Source: Dioscorea cayenensis subsp. rotundata (Eukaryota > Streptophyta > Magnoliopsida > Dioscoreales > Dioscoreaceae). Taken from it: 64,000 nucleotides of DNA. The position numbers and the translations under genes were made by a program. The notes beneath the pieces are model-generated. The model was not told where the DNA came from, did not search any database, and was given only the letters and a program-made list of their open reading frames with translations. The stretch spans positions 1 through 64,000 of the forward strand of contig NC_052483.1 in NCBI RefSeq assembly GCF_009730915.1, read 5' to 3'. Positions 22,014 to 33,764 of the stretch are shown one piece after another (position 1 is the first letter of the stretch; each line of letters opens with the position of its first letter).

Positions 22014-22473
22014 GATGTTATTTATTATTTTTTTTTTTTAAATGTGGATAAACCACAGCTTTATTGAAATAGCAAAAGATACAGTAGAACAGTCCTCTCA
22101 CCAGAGGTGAGGAATAAAACTAAGTACAACATAACAACAACGTACGAGAAAACGAGAAAAAGCCAAAAATAAAAGCTGGACAGACGAAAAACACCGTCTG
22201 GCTCTTGATCTTGATCGCCAAAATGAGTGGAGACTCTGGCACTAAGGAAATTGAGAGAGCGCTTGATTCGTAGGGATGCCTCGGAGAGAGATTGCTGGTT
22301 ACGGTCAGAAGCTAAAGAAAACCAAGAGAGCAGCATGTTAGCAGATTTAAAAATAATAGTGTAGAACGGTAAAGCATTAAGTTGAAAAATACGGGTATTC
22401 CGTTCAATCTAGATATTCCATAAGATCACTCGGGAGATGAAATCCCAGATGCATCGGAGTTGAAGATGTTATT
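22014..22473 (-). mobile_element. 5'-truncated LINE (L1-type) with target-site duplication
   Basis: Minus-strand translation gives the end of a plant L1 reverse-transcriptase ORF: ISRVILWNI, a stop replacing Trp, IERNTRIFQLNALPF, then MLLSWFSLASDRN. The W-x-I-W-x-ERN-R-IF phrase is typical of the C-terminal region of plant LINE ORF2. The plus-strand T-run (about 22028-22039) is the poly(A) tail, and GATGTTATT flanks both sides (22014-22022 and 22465-22473). It is a dead copy truncated at its 5' end. Confidence 0.75.
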
Positions 22474-22632
22474 GTTAATTATTTTTGTTTTAATTGTAGC
22501 AAAAGCCAACTAAATAAAGAGTCTGTGATCATTAATAATGATAAACTGAGAAAGCATATGTTTTAAATTAATAATAGTACCAATTAATATGTAAGTTACT
22601 GAAATTAACATTGTGTTGAAATGTTTTTATTA

Positions 22633-22950
22633 TACTCTGTTCATTCTGAAATATAAGTCGTTTAAAAAAAAATTATTACAAAATAGTTGTCGTTTTATAA
22701 TATAAGGCCATATTTATTCATTTTTTCTAATTTTATTCATCTTTAATTTTTTAATTTATACTCCTAAAAAAAATTGAAAGAATAATGTTTATAGTCAAAA
22801 ATATATATATATATATATGGTTCCAAGTTAGTGATGGTTTAGTAATATTATTAATTTTTTTGTTAAATTATAAAAAAATTTAAAGCTAGTTTTAGATTTT
22901 GTGTAATATCTTTAAATGATATGTAATATTTTAGAATGGAAGAAGAAGAG
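22633..22950. mobile_element. Degenerate Stowaway-like MITE
   Basis: The left end (TACTCTGTTCATTCTGAAA) and the inverted right end (CTTCTTCCATTCTAAAAT) form imperfect terminal repeats of the same type as the MITE at 19925. The interior is AT-rich with a TA microsatellite. The right end is poorly defined. Confidence 0.5.
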
Positions 22951-23820
22951 CATCAAATTGCAAGCTCAAGGCTAATTTATTGTGTAATAATTCATGGACG
23001 ACATATGAAATAATCAACTCATTGTTTGATGCACTAAAAACTTGGGGCTGTTTTTTTTATAAAATAAAGGCAATAAGTGTTGCTAGTCAAAGGCTAACAA
23101 AAAAATGTACTTACGAGTTGAGAATTGAATGTCTAACATGTACGCCTAATAACGCATGAACTAGCTAGGTTGTACGCCCAAATTTACCGTTAATAATTAA
23201 GGACTTGTTATTATTACTGTGTCTAGTGAGATTCGAATTTGAGACACTTGATTTTCTCACACTCGTCTTTTATAATAAGATTAATTATGAAGCTGGGCAC
23301 TAAGAACTTTCAGCGGAGATTTTATTTTTTTTTATTTTTATTTTTTTTATTTTTTATTTTTTGCATGTTAATGGTTTTTCATAGAAATCTCTCTTATATT
23401 ATTCATTAATTGTTTATATAGTTGCAAAAAGTTTTGAAATAAAATAAATAACTAAAAGTAAAAAGCATGCATATGTAATAGAAAAAGAAGATAGAAATTG
23501 AGGAAACGAAATTATTATATGGCAAATATCCCTTCCAATCATCACCTTATTATATGGTAAATACACTTCCCTGATAATATTCTGTAAAAGTTTATTATGC
23601 ATATACATATAAAATATATGAAAATAATATATATATATATATAAACTATGTGAACTTGCAAGTGTAATATTGAGTCATACTATCTATATATGGTTGTTTC
23701 GGCATGTACCTTTTAATTAGGACTTGAAATTAAGATTCTTTGTCTAGCTTTGTGTTGGCAATGAGTGTGAGTTCCTGAGAGAAAACAAGCCAAAGTCATG
23801 AGAAGGACAGTGCTAGATCT

Positions 23821-23874
23821 CAGAGCCAACCAATGACATTGAAGCAATACACTCCTCCATTGGTTGGTCCTCTG
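23821..23874. other. Stem-loop with CCAACCAATG / CATTGGTTGG arms
   Basis: CAGAGCCAACCAATG (23821-23835) pairs with CATTGGTTGGTCCTCTG (23858-23874) apart from a 2-nt bulge, leaving a loop of about 22 nt. The perfect core is 10 bp and pairing does not obviously extend outward. It may be a MITE remnant or an RNA hairpin; no miRNA family is recognised. Confidence 0.35.
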
Positions 23875-24335
23875 CCATTAATTGTGCTTGATATATTAAG
23901 CATCCATGAAAGCCAACCACCTTCTCTTTCTTCTTCTCAATGACCTTCTTCTTTCTCTTCTCAATCTTTTTGCTTTCTCTATTCTATGAAATTATAATTT
24001 CATAGAATCATCATGTTATATATATGTTCAGTAATCAAACACATGATTATTAATTAATCAATTAATTCATTCATTAATAACCTTGAGCAAGGATATAGAG
24101 ATTTTTCATCACTCCTAGAGAAACAGTACTTTGGCTATGATACAGTACTGTCCTAGCTACTCTCTCAAGCTCACTGTGAATCTCTATTGCCATTTAATTT
24201 GGTCCTTCCTATTAAATCACTCTACCTTAATTTCAATCTTCTATTAACTTCTACAGTTACTATAACTCCTGAAATTCCCTTATAAAATGAACAAAACACA
24301 ATCTTTAGAAACTAAGAAGATCAAATCAAAGCTTT

Positions 24336-24561
24336 TTTTTTCCCCAAGATGAGCGGCCTAGCCGCTAAAAAAGGCAGGGCGTGCACAAGCCTAGGTGAAG
24401 CAAGTGAGAGCGGGGCCCTCACACATATGTGCGCTGGGACCATTCACACACAAACACTACTCACACTCCCAGAAATGCACCCTCACCTAAGATTCGAACT
24501 CTCACCACTTGTGAAGGGTTCTATTGGGGACCCAGCTATCAATAGACCACCTAGTCGTTGG
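24336..24561 (-). mobile_element. tRNA-derived SINE with 15-bp target duplication
   Basis: The 226-bp body is flanked by exact copies of TCAAATCAAAGCTTT (24321-24335 and 24562-24576). On the minus strand it carries pol III promoter boxes: an A-box-like TAGGTGGTCTATTGATAG (24552-24535 region) and a B-box-like GAGTTCGAATCTT (24501-24489), and it ends in a short A-run (T-run 24336-24341). It fits a retrotransposed plant SINE on the minus strand. Reading frames across it are not genes. Confidence 0.75.
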
Positions 24562-24602
24562 TCAAATCAAAGCTTTGTAATATATATATATATATATATA
24601 TA

Positions 24603-25147
24603 TGTTGAATGTGGGTCCTGTGGGTCCCACTTGGTCCCACATGTTTTACACTCAAACCAAATCCCTCTCATTCTTTTAGTCCCACATTGCCTATTTTGAA
24701 GAGTTGCTAATGAACTCTCTCCTATAAATGCATGTCCAAACCATGAACCCAAAACACCCTTGCTTACTTACTTCTTCTCTCATATTCTCCTTCTCCCGGA
24801 TGTGCTTTTGCGTACCTGGAACTGGGTGTGCTTTTGCGTGCCTGGAAAACCTAAACATTTTGTTCTGTGGTTCTCTGCCTGAACCTTGCGGGTGCTCTTG
24901 GGATATCTCAACGCCGAACGTGCTAGGCTACGAGAGTTCTTCCTTCCATGGTTAGTGTATCATGCGCTTAGAGTGAGGCTGGAAAATCCTGCACGAGGGA
25001 GGCCAATTCAGCGTTAGGGCAGTGCTTACGCACGCCTACCCCAGGCTGGAAATTTCTAACTGTTATTTTTGAATTATTATTGTAGTTTGTGTTTTGCATA
25101 TTATAGTTTGTAGTATTTGCATGCTATTCAGTAGTATATTTCCTACA
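24603..25147 (+). repeat. 5' LTR of Copia element 1
   Basis: It starts TGTTGAATGTGGG directly after a (TA)n tract. The TATA box (TATAAAT, 24723-24729) should start the genomic RNA. It is nearly the same as the LTR at 30145 and the inverted copy ending at 33711. The 3' edge is provisional (TTCCTACA, 25147), because the matching 3' LTR is cut short. No clear tRNA-Met primer site was seen after it. Confidence 0.7.
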
Positions 25148-25438
25148 TTCTAACGCTGAATTATTGTCTTATACATAAACTGTTTAGCCGCAAATATATT
25201 TCTGTATTTTGTAAGCATAATCTACAATATTATATTTTGTACGCATAATACTATAGACTGTATTTTATACATAGATATCCTGTATAATATATTCATATAT
25301 ATATAATACTGTATCTCGTATTCTTGTACATATAGTTCTACAATATTATATTTACGCAAAAACAATTTCGCGACATTAAAACTTGCTTGTGTCACATTAG
25401 TAGACCTTGAACTCGATTAACGTACATTACACACACAC

Positions 25439-26410
25439 ATGGATGCACAATCGATACTTTCGTGTAAACCCGCTCAAGTTTGACGGTAGAGGTGAACTTT
25501 AGGAGGTGGAAACATCAGGCTGAATTTTGGTTGTACACCTTAGGAGTATCCACAGCTCTTACTCTATCCTCTGATTATGATTCCTCTGATCTTGATCCTA
25601 GTGGACTTCGCCGATTATCCATCTCGACTGTAGACCAAACATCTAGCTCCTTAGCTCCTAGTAAAACTCCTGAAGAGATCGATTTCCATTGCTGCCATAG
25701 AATTCTTAGCATTCTTTCTGATCGTCTTTATGACAAATACTTTGATTATAAGACTGCTAAGGATATATGGAGTACCCTAGAAAAAGAGTATGGCCCTGAT
25801 AATGCTACTAGGATTAGCCACCTGAGCATAGAGTTTGAAAACTACAAGATGGTAGATGGAGTAGAGATGGGAGAACAGATTCACACCTTTCAGGACTACC
25901 TTAGTGCCATAGAGAAGTGCGGTATTGTATACAATGAAAGCCACATTGTGTCCATTCTCCTGAACAAGATACCACTTTCTTGGTCAGGTTTTGCAAATAG
26001 ACTTAGACACAAGATCGATTTCTTGGACCTTGTAGGAGTTTACAACACCATTAGAATTGAGGAAGCCAACCGAATCTTCTCTAAGGGTGTAGATCCTCCT
26101 AAAGGCCGGGTTTATCTAGCTGAATATAGTGATAGCCCTAATAGCTCTAAAAGCTCTAGGAATTCTCACTCTTCTAATTGAGATCGCCAATTTTTCCCTA
26201 AAGGGAAATCCTTTAAGGCCAAGGGCAAGCCAACCCATTCTCGTTCTCAAACCTCTCAGCAACCCAAATCTTCTGCTTCTAAACCTTATGAGAAAAGTCC
26301 TAAACACTGTTTTGTTTGTGGTAGGACAAACCATGTTGCTCGAGATTGCTTCTTTTGCAAGACTGAACTTGTCAGCAAAAATTTTGGTCCATCCAAACAG
26401 CAAGTAGATG
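25439..26410 (+). pseudogene. gag: Copia element 1 gag (UBN2-type Gag and zinc knuckle), broken
   Basis: A likely original start ATG (25439) is followed within a few codons by a frame break; the main frame (25480-26181) then reads NFRRWKHQAEFWLYTLG and KTAKDIWSTLEKEYG, typical of Copia Gag (UBN2). It stops at 26179-26181; a neighbouring frame continues to the CCHC zinc knuckle CFVCGRTNHVARDC (about 26308-26349), which binds RNA in the capsid. The breaks make it non-functional. Confidence 0.85.
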
Positions 26411-26418
26411 TACTTGAG

Positions 26419-29318
26419 ATGGGTGAACCTTCCTCTGGGACTTTCCTTAGGTCAGTATCGTTCATTCCTTCTGTCAATTTGACTTGTCAAAACCTAGAGT
26501 GGTTCCTTGATTCTGGTGCTAACGTCCATGTTTACGCTGATCGTTTCTGGTTCTCCACTTATCAGGTCTCAAGTGGAGGATGTGTGACTCTCGGAAACGG
26601 CTCAGTAGCACATGTGTTAGGGAGAGGACGGATTGATTTGAAGATGACATCTGGGAAAGTTCTCACTCTATTAGACGTTCAGCATGTACCTGACATTAGA
26701 AAAAATCTGATCATTAGTTCCCTTTTGATTCAGTCTGGTTATAAGATTGTACTTGAGTCAAACCGTCTTGTAATCTCCAGAAGTAATCTTTTTTTTGGTA
26801 AAGGTTTTGTATCTGGTGGTCTGTTCAAGCTCAATGTTTGTGAACCTTCTGATTTATCTATCAATGAAAGTTCTGATTATCTTGTTTCTTCCTCTTCTTC
26901 TTTTGTTGTCTTAAATATTGAATCTTCTGATCTTTGGCATGGAAGATTGGGTCATGTGAACTTTGGATCCATTAGAAGGTTGATGAACCTTGAACTGATT
27001 CCTAAATCCAAGATTGATCAAGTTTCTAAATGTCAAATCTGTGTTCAAGCCAAATTACCCAAGAAACCTTTTCCTCGCATTCACCGTAATTCTGAAGTTC
27101 TTGATATGATCCACAGTGATATTTGTGATTCTTGTAGACCTCCTACCAGAGCGGGAAACCGTTATTTCATTACCTTTATCGATGATCATTCTCGATTCTG
27201 TTATACCTACCTGATCAAATCCAAAGATGAAGCCCTTAGCAAGTTCATGATTTTCAAAGCCGAAACTCAGAACCAGCTAGGCAAGACCATTAAGGTCCTT
27301 AGATCTGATAGAGGTGGAGAGTATACTTCTAATGCTATGTCTTCATTCTGTGAACAGAATGGGATTGTGCATGAGTTTACTGCTCCTTACACTCCTGAGT
27401 CCAATGGGGTTGCTGAAAGGAAAAACAGGACATTGATGGACATGGTAAATGCCATGTTATTAAGTTCTGGTGTACCCGAGAACTTGTGGGGGGAGACTTT
27501 GCTCTCAGCTTGTTTTATCCTGAATAGGATTCGTTTTGAGGGTTGTAGCACAACACCCTATGAACTTTGAAAAGGAAGAGCCCCACAGCTCAACTACTTC
27601 AAAGTGTGGGGGTGTCTAGCTAAGGTTAAGATCCCTGATCTTAGAACCAGGAAGATAGGCCCTAAAACCTTAGATGTAGTATTTGTAGGGTATGCTCTAG
27701 ATAGCAATGTTGGAAGATTCCTAGTTATTAACTCAGAGGTTAGTGAAATAGCTAGAAACACCATCATTGAAGCTAGAGATGCTGTCTACTTTGAGAACAA
27801 CTTCCCTCACGAGATCGACCTCCAATCCCAGGGTCCTTACATGCACTTTTTACCTCTAGCTCGCTACGGATCGGGTTCCTATTCCTGTATAGCAACCTAA
27901 AAGAAGCAAGAGAGGTAAAGTAGAAAGGAACCTAGGTGATGATTTTGTCACCTTCATGATTGACGATACTCCTACCACATATCAAGAGGCTTTTGGCCTC
28001 GCGATTCGAGTTTTCGAAAGAAGTCATGAGATGATGAGTACCACTCAATCATGAGTAACCACACCTGGATACTTACTTCCCTGCCTCTTGGGAGTAAACA
28101 TTTGGGCTGTAAATGGGTCTTCAGAAAGAAGTTGAGACCTGATGGATCCATTGAAAAGTTCAAGGCCAGGTTACTTGCAAAAGGGTTCAAACAGAAAGAG
28201 GGACTTGATTACTTTGACACCTACTCACCAGTTGCTCGCACCACCACCATTAGGATTCTTATAACACTTGTCTCTGCTTTCAGTCTTGAAATCCATCAAA
28301 TGGATGTAAAGACTGCTTTCTTAAATGGTGATTTAGAGGAAGAAATTTACATGGAGCAACCTGAAGGCTTTGTTGTCCCTAGACAAGAGCATAAGGTCTG
28401 CAAACTTGTAAAATCTCTTTATGGACTGAAGCAAGCCCCGAGGCAGTGGCATGCCAAGTTTGACTCTACAATCATCTCTTATGGATTTGTTGTAAACAAC
28501 TATGACAGTTGTGTTTACAGTAAATTAGTAGATGGCAAATGTGTTATTATGTGCTTGTATGTTGATGATTTTCTTATCTTTGCTTCTGATCTTAATCTTG
28601 TCTGTGATGTCAAAACTTTCTGAGCAGTAAGTTTGATATGAAAGATCTAGAAGAAGCTGATGTTATCCTAGGAATCAAGCTTACGAGATCAGTATATGGC
28701 ATCACTTTATCCCAATCTCATTACACTGAGAAAGTGTTGGAGAAATGCAGATATCTGGATTGCAAATCTGTTGCTACACCTTTTGATCCCTGTGTACACC
28801 TTAAGAAGAACAAAGGTGAACCTGTGAATCATGATCTCTATGCTCAGATTATAGGATCTCTGATGTATCTATCGAGCATAACTAGACCTGACATCGCGTA
28901 TTCCGTATCTAGACTGAGTAGATATACTAGTAACCCAAATCAAGAACACTGGTTTGCTCTTGAGAGGATTCTCATATTCCTAAAAGGCTCTATGTCTTTT
29001 GGACTGAGGTATTCTGGATTCCCTAGTGTGGTAGAGGGATACACAGATGCCAACTGGATATCTGACTCAGTGGATCTTAAATCAACCTCAGGCCAAGTAT
29101 TATTATTTGGTGGAGGAGCTGTCCAACGGAAATCTGCTAAGCAGAAGCTCAATGCTAGGAGCACCATGGAAGCTGAATTGATTGCGATTGATTCTACATG
29201 TACAGAAGTTGAGTGGATTAGAAATTTACTTTCTGAGATTCATGTTATGTGTTCTCCTATGCCTCCTATTGCTATACATTGTGATTCTAAATCTTCTATT
29301 GAACTGTGCAAACATTAA
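26419..29318 (+). pseudogene. pol: Copia element 1 pol (protease, integrase, RT, RNase H), broken
   Basis: Protease active site LDSGA lies near 26508. The integrase HHCC finger (HGRLGHVNF...CQIC) is at about 26938-27045, and the D-D-E core follows to about 27420. A TGA replaces Trp at 27568. The integrase C-terminal part runs 27604-27900. After frameshifts the reverse transcriptase runs 28051-28623 with YVDD (about 28558-28569), then a further frame change at about 28620 leads to RNase H (28638-29318), which stops early after SSIELCKH; the expected C-terminal sequence continues in frame beyond this TAA. At least four lesions are present. Confidence 0.88.
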
Positions 29319-30144
29319 AGTACTAACGATAAAATGAACATGCATATGTGGATCCGCCAAAAGTCAGTATGGAGACATCTGAAGCACAACGTTGTGAGCA
29401 TTGATTACATAAAGTCAGAGCTAAATCTAGCAGATTGCTTGACTAAAGGCTTAACGAGACAAATGATAGCCAAGGTGTCAAGGGGGATGGGGCTAAGCCC
29501 ATAAAGGTCAATAACAATAGTGACCCTACTTCTTTGAATGGAGATCCCAGGATAGAAGTTCAAAGGGAAGCTATTGATTGGTTGACTGGGAGAGCTTCCT
29601 ATACATATTTGAGATATGTATATTATAAACCCATTCCTATGACGTGTGCTCTCATGTAGTGGTATAAAAGCTGAGCATAGATCTTAATGAGATCAAAGGC
29701 TTGTTAAGTGAGATATTACACTACAAATATCTTTGGGGATCTCACCTATATGGAGATAGTTGTCAGGCCGCAGCTATGAGAGTCATCGGGCTAACTCTCT
29801 AATAATCTCCATGAAATGATATCGAGCGCATGGCCAATAACGCGCCAACCCCGTTTATCCAAGTGCAATCACAAGATTATCATTAAAGTTGAATTCTGAT
29901 TCAAGGAGTTGTTGTTCAAGAACTCAGTTCACTACTATCTCTATCAGTTGGAAACTCTAATGAAAGGTTAAGGTTCAAGTCTTCAAAGACACCTTAGCTT
30001 GATCGAGTGAAAACCTAAGGTTCAGGTTGTTCATCCCTTCATTATTCTTTTGATCATTTACTTTTAATTGATTATCTTCTGAAAATCTTTGTTACATCTG
30101 TTATCATTGTTGGTCGTACTTAGGTTATGAGTGTAATGGGGGAT

Positions 30145-30650
30145 TGTTGGATGTGGGTCCTGTGGGTCCCACATGTTTTACACTCAAACCAAATCCCTCT
30201 CATTCTTTTAGTCCCACATTGCCTATTTTGAAGAGTTGCTAATGAACTCTCTCCTATAAATGCATGTCCAAACCATGAACCCAAAACACACTTGCTTACT
30301 TACTTCTTCTCTCATATTCTCCTTCTCCCGGGTGTGCTTTTGCGTACCTGGAACTGGGTGTGCTTTTGCGTGCCTGGAAAACCTAAACATTTTGTTCTGT
30401 GTTTCTCTGCCTGAACCTTGCGGGTGCTCTTGGGATATCTCGACGCCGAACGTGCTAGGCTACGAGAGTTCTTCCTTCCAGGGTTAGTGTATCCTGCGCT
30501 TGGAGTGAGGCCGGAAAATCCTGCACGAGGGAGGCCAATTCAGCGTTAGGGCAGTGCTTACGCACACCAACCCCAGGCTGGAAATTTCTAACTGTTATTT
30601 TTGAATTATTATTGTAGTTTGTGTTTCTGCACATTATAGTTTGTAGTACT
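30145..30650 (+). repeat. 3' LTR of Copia element 1 (truncated)
   Basis: It starts TGTTGGATGTGGG right after the polypurine tract and repeats the 5' LTR, including the TATA box (30255-30260). It lacks a 10-bp stretch (TTGGTCCCAC) and runs out at about 30648, where inverted element 2 sequence starts, so the last 70 or so bases of the LTR are missing. Confidence 0.85.
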
Positions 30651-33600
30651 AGGAAATATACTACTGAATAGAATGCAAATACTACAAACTATAATATGCA
30701 AAACAGAATACCTCTACCACACTAGGGAATTCAGAATACCACACTAGGGAATCCAGTTGCCATTTGTGTATTCCTCTACCACACTAGGGAATCCAGAATA
30801 CCTCAGTCCAAAAGACATAGAGCCTTTTAGGAATCTGAGAATCCTCTCAAGAGCAAACCAGTGTTCTTGATTTGCGTTACTAGTATATCTACTCAGTCTA
30901 GATACGGAATACGCGATGTCAGGTCTAGTTATGTTCGATAGATACATCAGAGATCCTATGATCTGAGCATAGAGATCCTGATTCACAGGTTCACCTTTGT
31001 TCTCAAAGTAGACAGCATCTCTAGCTTCAATGATGGTGTTTCTAGCTATTTCACTAACCTCTGAGTTAATAACTAGGAATCTTCCAACATTGCTATCTAG
31101 AGCATACCCTACAAATACTACATCTAAGGTTTTAGGGCCTATCTTCCTGGTTCTAAGATCAGGGATCTTAACCTTAGCTAGACACCCCCACACTTTGAAG
31201 TAGTTGAGCTGTGGGGCTCTTCCTTTTCAAAGTTCATAGGGTGTTGTGCTACGACCCTCAAAAGGAATCCTACTCAGGATAAAATAAGCTGAGAGCAAAG
31301 TCTCCCCCCACAAGTTCTCGGGTACACCAGAACTTAATAACATGGCATTTACCATGTCCATCAATGTCCTGTTTTTCCTTTCAGCAACCCCATTGGACTC
31401 GGGGAGTGTAAGGAGCGATAAACTCATGCACAATCCCATTACATTCACGGAATGAAGACATAACATTAGAAGTATACTCTCCACCTCTATCGGATCTAAG
31501 GACCTTAATGGTCTTGCCTAGTCGGTTCGAGCTTGGCTTTGAAAAATCATGAACTTGCTAAGGGTTTCATCTTTGGATTTGATCGGTGGGTATAGCAGAA
31601 TCGAGAATGATCATCGATAAAGGTAATGAAATAACGGTTTCCCCGCTCCGGTAGGAGGTCTACAAGAATCACAAATATCACCGTGGATCATATCAAGAAC
31701 TTCGAATTACGAGTGAATGCGAGGAAAAAGGTTTCTTGGGTAATTTGGCTTGAACACGATTTGACATTTAGAAACTTGATCAATCTTGGATTTAGGGAAT
31801 CGGGTTCAAGGTTCATCAACCTTCTAATGGATCCAAAGTTCACATGACCCAATCTTCCATGCCAAAGATCAGAAGATTCAATATTTAAGATAACAGAAGA
31901 AGAAGAGGAAGAAACAAGATAATCAGAACTTTCATTGATAGATAAATCAGAAGGTTCACAAACATTGAGCTTGAACAGACCACCAGATACAAAACCTTTA
32001 CCAAAAAAAAGATTACTTCTGGAGATTACAAGACGGTTTGACTCAAGTACAATCTTATAACCAGACTGAATCAAAAGGGAACTAATGATCAGATTTTTTC
32101 TAATGTCAGGTACATGCTGAACGTCTAATAGAGTGAGAACTTTCCCAGATGTCATCTTCAAATCAATCAGTCCTCTCCTAACACATGTGCTACTGAGCCG
32201 TTTCCGAGAGTCACACATCCTCCACTTGAGACCTGATAAGTGGAGAACCAGAAACGATCAGCGCAAACATGGACGTTAGCACCAGAATCAAGGAACCACT
32301 CTAGGTTTTGACAAGTCAAATTGACAGAAGGAATGAACGATACTGACCTAAGGAAAGTCCCAGAGGAAGGTTCACCCATCTCAAGTACATTTACTTGCTG
32401 TTTGGATGGACCAAAATTTTTGCTGACAAGTTCAGTCTTGCAAAAGAAGCAATCTCGAGCAACATGGTTTGTCCTTAGCAGTCTTGTAGTTTTCAAATTC
32501 TATGCTCAGGTGGCTAATCCTAGTAGCATTACCAGGGCCATACTCCTTTTCTAGGGCACTCCATATATCCTTAGCAGTCTTATAATCAAAGTATTTGTCA
32601 TAAAAACGATCAGAAAGAATGCTAAGAATTCTATGGCAGCAGTGGAAATCAATCTCTTCAGGAGTTTTACTAGGAGCTAAGGAGCTAGATGTTTGGTCTA
32701 CAGTCGAGATGGATAATCGGCGAAGTCCACTAGGATCAAGATCGGAGGAATCGAATCGGAGGATAGAGTAAGAGTCATGGATACTCCTAAGGTGTACAAC
32801 CAAAATTCAGCCTGATGTTTCCACCTCCTAAAGTTCACCTTACCGTCAAACTTGACGAGGTTTTACAATGTCAGTATCGATAGCGTCCATGTGTGTGTAA
32901 TGTACGTTAATCAGGTTCAAGGTCTACTAATGTGACACAAGCAAGTTTTAATGTGCAGAAATTGATTTGCAGAAATATAATACTATAGAACTATATATAC
33001 AAGAATACGAGATACAGTATTATATGTATGAATATAGTATACAAGATATCTATGTATAAAATACAGTCTATAGTATTATGCGTACAAAATATAATATTGC
33101 AGAATATGCTTACAAAATACAGAAATATATTTGCGGCTAAACAGTTTATGTATAAGACAACAATTCAGCGTTAGAATGTAGGAAATATACTACTGAATAG
33201 CATGCAAATACTACAAACTATAATATGCAAAACACAAACTACAATAATAATTCAAAAATAACAGTTAGAAATTTCTAGCCTGGGGTAGGCGTGCGTAAGC
33301 ACTGCCCTAACGCTGAATTGGCCTCCCTCGTGCAGGATTTTCCGGCCTCACTCCAAGCGCAGGATACACTAACCCTGGAAGGAAGAACTCTCGTAGCCTA
33401 ACACGTTCGGCGTTGAGATATCCCAAGAGCACCCGCAAGGTTCAGGCAGAGAACCACAGAACAAAATGTTTAGATTTTCCAAGCACGCAAAAGCACACCC
33501 TGGGTTCAGTGCATGAAAAACACACTTAGAGAAGGAGAATATGAGAGAAGTAAGTAAAGTGAATGTGTTTTGGGTTCGTGGTTTTGGACATGCATTTATA

Positions 33601-33703
33601 GGAGAGAGTTCATTAGCAACTTTTCAAAATAGGCAATGTGGGACTAAAAGAATGAGAGGGATTTGATTTGAGTGTAAAACATGTGGGACCAAGTGGGACC
33701 CAC

Positions 33704-33711
<8 letters not shown>
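30651..33711 (-). mobile_element. Copia element 2, inverted and internally deleted
   Basis: It is the same family as element 1 on the opposite strand. Read from 33711 down: LTR (33711-about 33184), leader, partial gag (about 32873-32450), zinc knuckle to integrase (about 32496-31227, several frame breaks), integrase C-terminus (31193-31010), then a jump straight into late pol/RNase H (31010-30745) and a short LTR tail (about 30704-30651). The reverse transcriptase core is missing. The outer LTR end reads TATTGG instead of TGTTGG and abuts a (TA)n tract. With element 1 it forms an inverted repeat. Confidence 0.88.
33184..33711 (-). repeat. 5' LTR of Copia element 2
   Basis: Inverted copy of the element 1 LTR, sharing the leader text and the TTCCTACA region used as its provisional inner edge. 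The terminal TG is altered to TA. Outside it is a (TA)n tract (33710-33737). Confidence 0.8.
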
Positions 33712-33740
<29 letters not shown>

Positions 33741-33764
33741 GCACCATATATAATGGAATTCATG

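Larger units (their letters stand above)
22474..24320. other. Intergenic, AT-rich, with a MITE and a hairpin
   Basis: No gene was found. It contains the second MITE (22633-22950), homopolymer T tracts near 23323-23362, (TA)n near 22800 and 23630, and a stem-loop at 23821-23874. Confidence 0.6.
24603..30650 (+). mobile_element. Copia LTR retrotransposon, element 1 (defective)
   Basis: The layout is 5' LTR, gag, protease, integrase, reverse transcriptase, RNase H, polypurine tract (GGGGGA near 30137-30143) and 3' LTR. The integrase-before-RT order marks Ty1/copia. Gag and pol are broken by several frameshifts and stops, so it is not autonomous as it stands. Hand comparison of the LTRs shows about a dozen substitutions over roughly 500 bp plus a 10-bp indel, a young insertion. 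The 3' LTR ends early where the inverted element 2 begins. Confidence 0.9.

Noticed and set aside
24349..24955. Plus-strand frames of 116 and 75 codons near 24.4-24.9 kb
   Set aside because: The first lies in a SINE and the second in the LTR; the latter recurs in the 3' LTR as expected for a repeat, not a gene.
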